The translations under genes and the position numbers were made by a program. A stretch of 64,000 nucleotides of DNA from Bacillota bacterium (GTDB lineage Bacteria > Bacillota > Clostridia > Christensenellales > Borkfalkiaceae), in contig QAKE01000084.1 of assembly GCA_003343995.1 (NCBI GenBank), positions 1 through 64,000 on the forward strand, read 5' to 3'. The notes under the pieces are model-generated. The model saw only the letters and a list, made by a program, of their open reading frames with translations. It searched no databases and had not been told where the DNA came from. Of the stretch, positions 62,649 through 64,000 are shown piece by piece (the first letter of the stretch is position 1; each line of letters begins with the position of its first letter).

Positions 62649-63212
62649 ATGGAAAGCAAAAATAAGGCGTGGGTGAAACGGGCGGCGGTCATCGCGGTCG
62701 CCGCGCTTTCGGCGCTCGCGCTGTTCTCTTTTTACCGTTTCGCGGAGCGGCGGTGGCTTTATCCGCTGGGATATGCCGAGCACGTGGAAAAATACGCGGA
62801 GGCGTTCGGGCTGGAAAGCTCGCTCGTTTACGCGCTCATCAAAACGGAATCGGGGTTCGACGCGGGGGCGGAAAGCGGCAAGGGCGCGAAGGGGCTGATG
62901 CAGCTTACCGACGCCACGGCGGCGTTTATCGCCTCCAAGTTCAAGGTGGCGGATTACGATGTGTTCGACGCCGAAACAAACGTCGCGTTCGGGTGTTACT
63001 ATCTTTGGTATCTCACGAAAAAATTCAGCCATCCCGCCACGGTGCTCGCGGCGTATAACGCGGGGGAAGGGAACGTTTCGCTTTGGCTGAAAGACGATCG
63101 GTATTCGCCCGACGGCGTCAGATTTTCTTTAATTCCCTACAAAGAAACGGAAAATCACGTAAGGAAAACGCTGCGGTTTCAAGAAAAATATCAAAAGATT
63201 TATAATTTATAA
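62649..63212 (+). CDS. membrane-anchored lytic transglycosylase (SLT domain)
   Basis: 187 aa. One N-terminal transmembrane helix (about 11-28) then an SLT/lysozyme-like domain. Catalytic E67 in IKTESGFD, GLMQLTDATA and AAYNAGEGNVSLWL are seen. Cleaves glycan strands of peptidoglycan to leave anhydromuramic ends outside the membrane. Next to coaE and polA, a position conserved in Clostridia. No strong ribosome site before ATG. Confidence 0.92.
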   Translation: MESKNKAWVKRAAVIAVAALSALALFSFYRFAERRWLYPLGYAEHVEKYAEAFGLESSLVYALIKTESGFDAGAESGKGAKGLMQLTDATAAFIASKFKVADYDVFDAETNVAFGCYYLWYLTKKFSHPATVLAAYNAGEGNVSLWLKDDRYSPDGVRFSLIPYKETENHVRKTLRFQEKYQKIYNL

Positions 63213-63231
63213 AAAAACGGTTGCGAAACTC

Positions 63232-63260
63232 TTGACAAAACGCAACAAATACATTAAAAT
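63232..63260 (+). promoter_or_regulatory. Promoter for tRNA-Leu(GAG)
   Basis: TTGACA (63232-63237), 17-bp spacer, TAAAAT (63255-63260). The tRNA 5' end is 12 bp downstream. Confidence 0.85.
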
Positions 63261-63271
63261 AATTTGTGCTT

Positions 63272-63354
63272 GTGAGGGTGGCGGAATTGGCAGACGCGTA
63301 CGTTTGAGGGGCGTATGGTTATCCGTGTGGGTTCAAGTCCCATCCTTCACACCA
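63272..63354 (+). tRNA. tRNA-Leu (anticodon GAG)
   Basis: 83 nt including encoded CCA (63352-63354). Acceptor GTGAGGG with CCTTCAC (one G-T wobble), A73. Anticodon stem TACGT/GCGTA with loop TTGAGGG, anticodon GAG for CUC/CUU. T-arm GTGGG TTCAAGT CCCAT is canonical; variable arm is short for Leu but present. Confidence 0.94.
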
Positions 63355-63390
63355 AAAAGAAGAACTGCTATATTTAGTAGTTCTTCTTTT
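63355..63390 (+). terminator. Terminator after tRNA-Leu(GAG)
   Basis: A 16-bp stem (63355-63370 with 63375-63390, one wobble), loop TATT, ends in TTTT. It begins at the base after the CCA. Confidence 0.88.
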
Positions 63391-63511
63391 GTTTTATATG
63401 CTATATATTGCGTTTTTAAAAATTTAGGCACAATTCGGACATGAGTTTTTGCACCCGTTCGGTTAAGCCGTTTCTTGTGAACAAAAACGCACGTTTCGGA
63501 TAAAAAACAAG

Positions 63512-63540
63512 TTGCATTGCGCCGCGCGTTGTGATAAACT
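63512..63540 (+). promoter_or_regulatory. Extended -10 promoter for the last gene
   Basis: TTGCAT (63512-63517), 17-bp spacer, TAAACT (63535-63540) with a TGA extension. Leader of about 20 nt to the ATG at 63564. Confidence 0.65.
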
Positions 63541-63563
63541 GTTATCGTAAGGAGAAAAGCATT

Positions 63564-64000
63564 ATGAAAAAAGCATACCGTTTCGGTTATAATCTGTACT
63601 TTAAAGACGAGGCTTTCGCCGAAAATCTGAAATTCGTAAAAAAGAATAACGATATCATCGACGAAATCACCCTTTTCGTGGAATATTCGCACCATGGCTA
63701 CTGGCCGCTCGAATGGCAGAAAAAATCTTCCGCCGTCATGAAGGACAGAATGGAGCAATACCGCGCGGCGGGGGTGAAGAGCGTGGGCGTCAACGTGCTG
63801 GCGACCATAGGGCACATCGACGAAGGGTTCGACGTGCTTCCCAAGCCGCCCATGCAGACGATGGTCGGCGATGACGGCTCCGTTTCCCGCTCCTGCATGT
63901 GCATCAACACGGAAGAATACCTCGAATACATCACCGAGCGTTATAAGCTCGTCGCCCGAAGCGGACCCGCGTTTATCTGGATCGACGACGACTTCCGCAT
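63564..64000 (+). CDS. unidentified protein, 5' part (runs off window)
   Basis: At least 145 codons, open at the right edge. Starts MKKAYRFGYNLYF after AAGGAG (63549-63554) and a promoter. The visible part reads as alternating strands and helices, including EITLFVEYSHHGYWP, GVKSVGVNVLATIGH and IWIDDDF, which fits the first half of a TIM barrel like a glycoside hydrolase. There is no signal peptide. The family was not recognised; a further sugar-degradation gene is a guess. Confidence 0.75.
   Translation, partial: MKKAYRFGYNLYFKDEAFAENLKFVKKNNDIIDEITLFVEYSHHGYWPLEWQKKSSAVMKDRMEQYRAAGVKSVGVNVLATIGHIDEGFDVLPKPPMQTMVGDDGSVSRSCMCINTEEYLEYITERYKLVARSGPAFIWIDDDFR

Noticed and set aside
1..64000. 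CRISPR array, IS element, prophage or integrase genes
   Set aside because: No regularly spaced direct repeats, no transposase or integrase motifs, no phage structural genes were seen.

Overview
The window looks like chromosome from an anaerobic Gram-positive bacterium of the Clostridia. Supporting signs are SigA-type sigma factor, TrmK, YqfO-like Nif3, gene order dgt-dnaG-rpoD-trmK-nif3 and polA-coaE-lytic transglycosylase, an N-terminally extended L27, the NifU-like/GGGtGRT pair, a group B [FeFe] hydrogenase, lipoprotein signal peptides, and strong AGGAGG ribosome sites. The coding DNA is GC-rich (cgc, gcg, ggc codons) while promoters are AT-rich. A Christensenellales-like gut lineage is a guess from style, not proven. 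No transposon, integrase, prophage or CRISPR array was seen.

Region 1 (1-24,100) is mostly housekeeping: Nfo-like endonuclease, M24 peptidase plus EF-P, FabG-like reductase and CPBP protease, purA, malQ, [FeFe] hydrogenase, a small protein in an AT-rich island, ung with a phosphoglycerate-mutase-like gene on the minus strand, then a tightly overlapping macromolecular synthesis operon (dgt, DUF1294, GtrA, dnaG, rpoD, trmK, nif3, zinc ribbon protein). It continues with an EamA exporter, a Dabb protein, rplU-rpmA with a leader, ogg, the NifU-like/GGGtGRT pair and two tandem small four-cysteine proteins. Region 2 (24,100-26,800) holds a double-HTH XRE regulator divergent from the four-cysteine pair across a large dyad, an SDR, and an ArsR-like regulator with a beta-rich C-terminal domain.

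Region 3 (26,800-59,170) is a large glycan-capture and degradation locus. The first transcription unit starts with a consensus-like promoter, then a leader in which a perfect intrinsic terminator is nested inside a 15-nt inverted repeat. It encodes a sugar-binding lipoprotein, two ABC permeases, a large exported Ig-like protein, a DUF4838 lipoprotein and a BIG2/GLUG-like lipoprotein. A GH2 glycosidase and a phosphodiester glycosidase lipoprotein follow. An AraC regulator then diverges from a second unit: permease, cytoplasmic DUF4091/GH123-like enzyme, permease, binding lipoprotein, secreted DUF4091/GH123-like lipoprotein, two surface lipoproteins and a GH36 alpha-galactosidase. Neither importer has its own ATPase, so a shared MsmX/UgpC-type ATPase encoded elsewhere is expected. 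Together these suggest surface binding and first cleavage of a Gal/GalNAc-containing, possibly phosphodiester-decorated glycan, import of oligosaccharides, and cytoplasmic trimming; the substrate is inference.

Region 4 (59,200-64,000) returns to housekeeping: tRNA-Leu(CAA) on the minus strand ending in a 48-nt perfect palindrome, polA, coaE, a membrane-anchored lytic transglycosylase, tRNA-Leu(GAG), and the 5' part of an unrecognised protein cut by the window end. Many promoters are readable as -35/-10 pairs with a 17-bp spacer.
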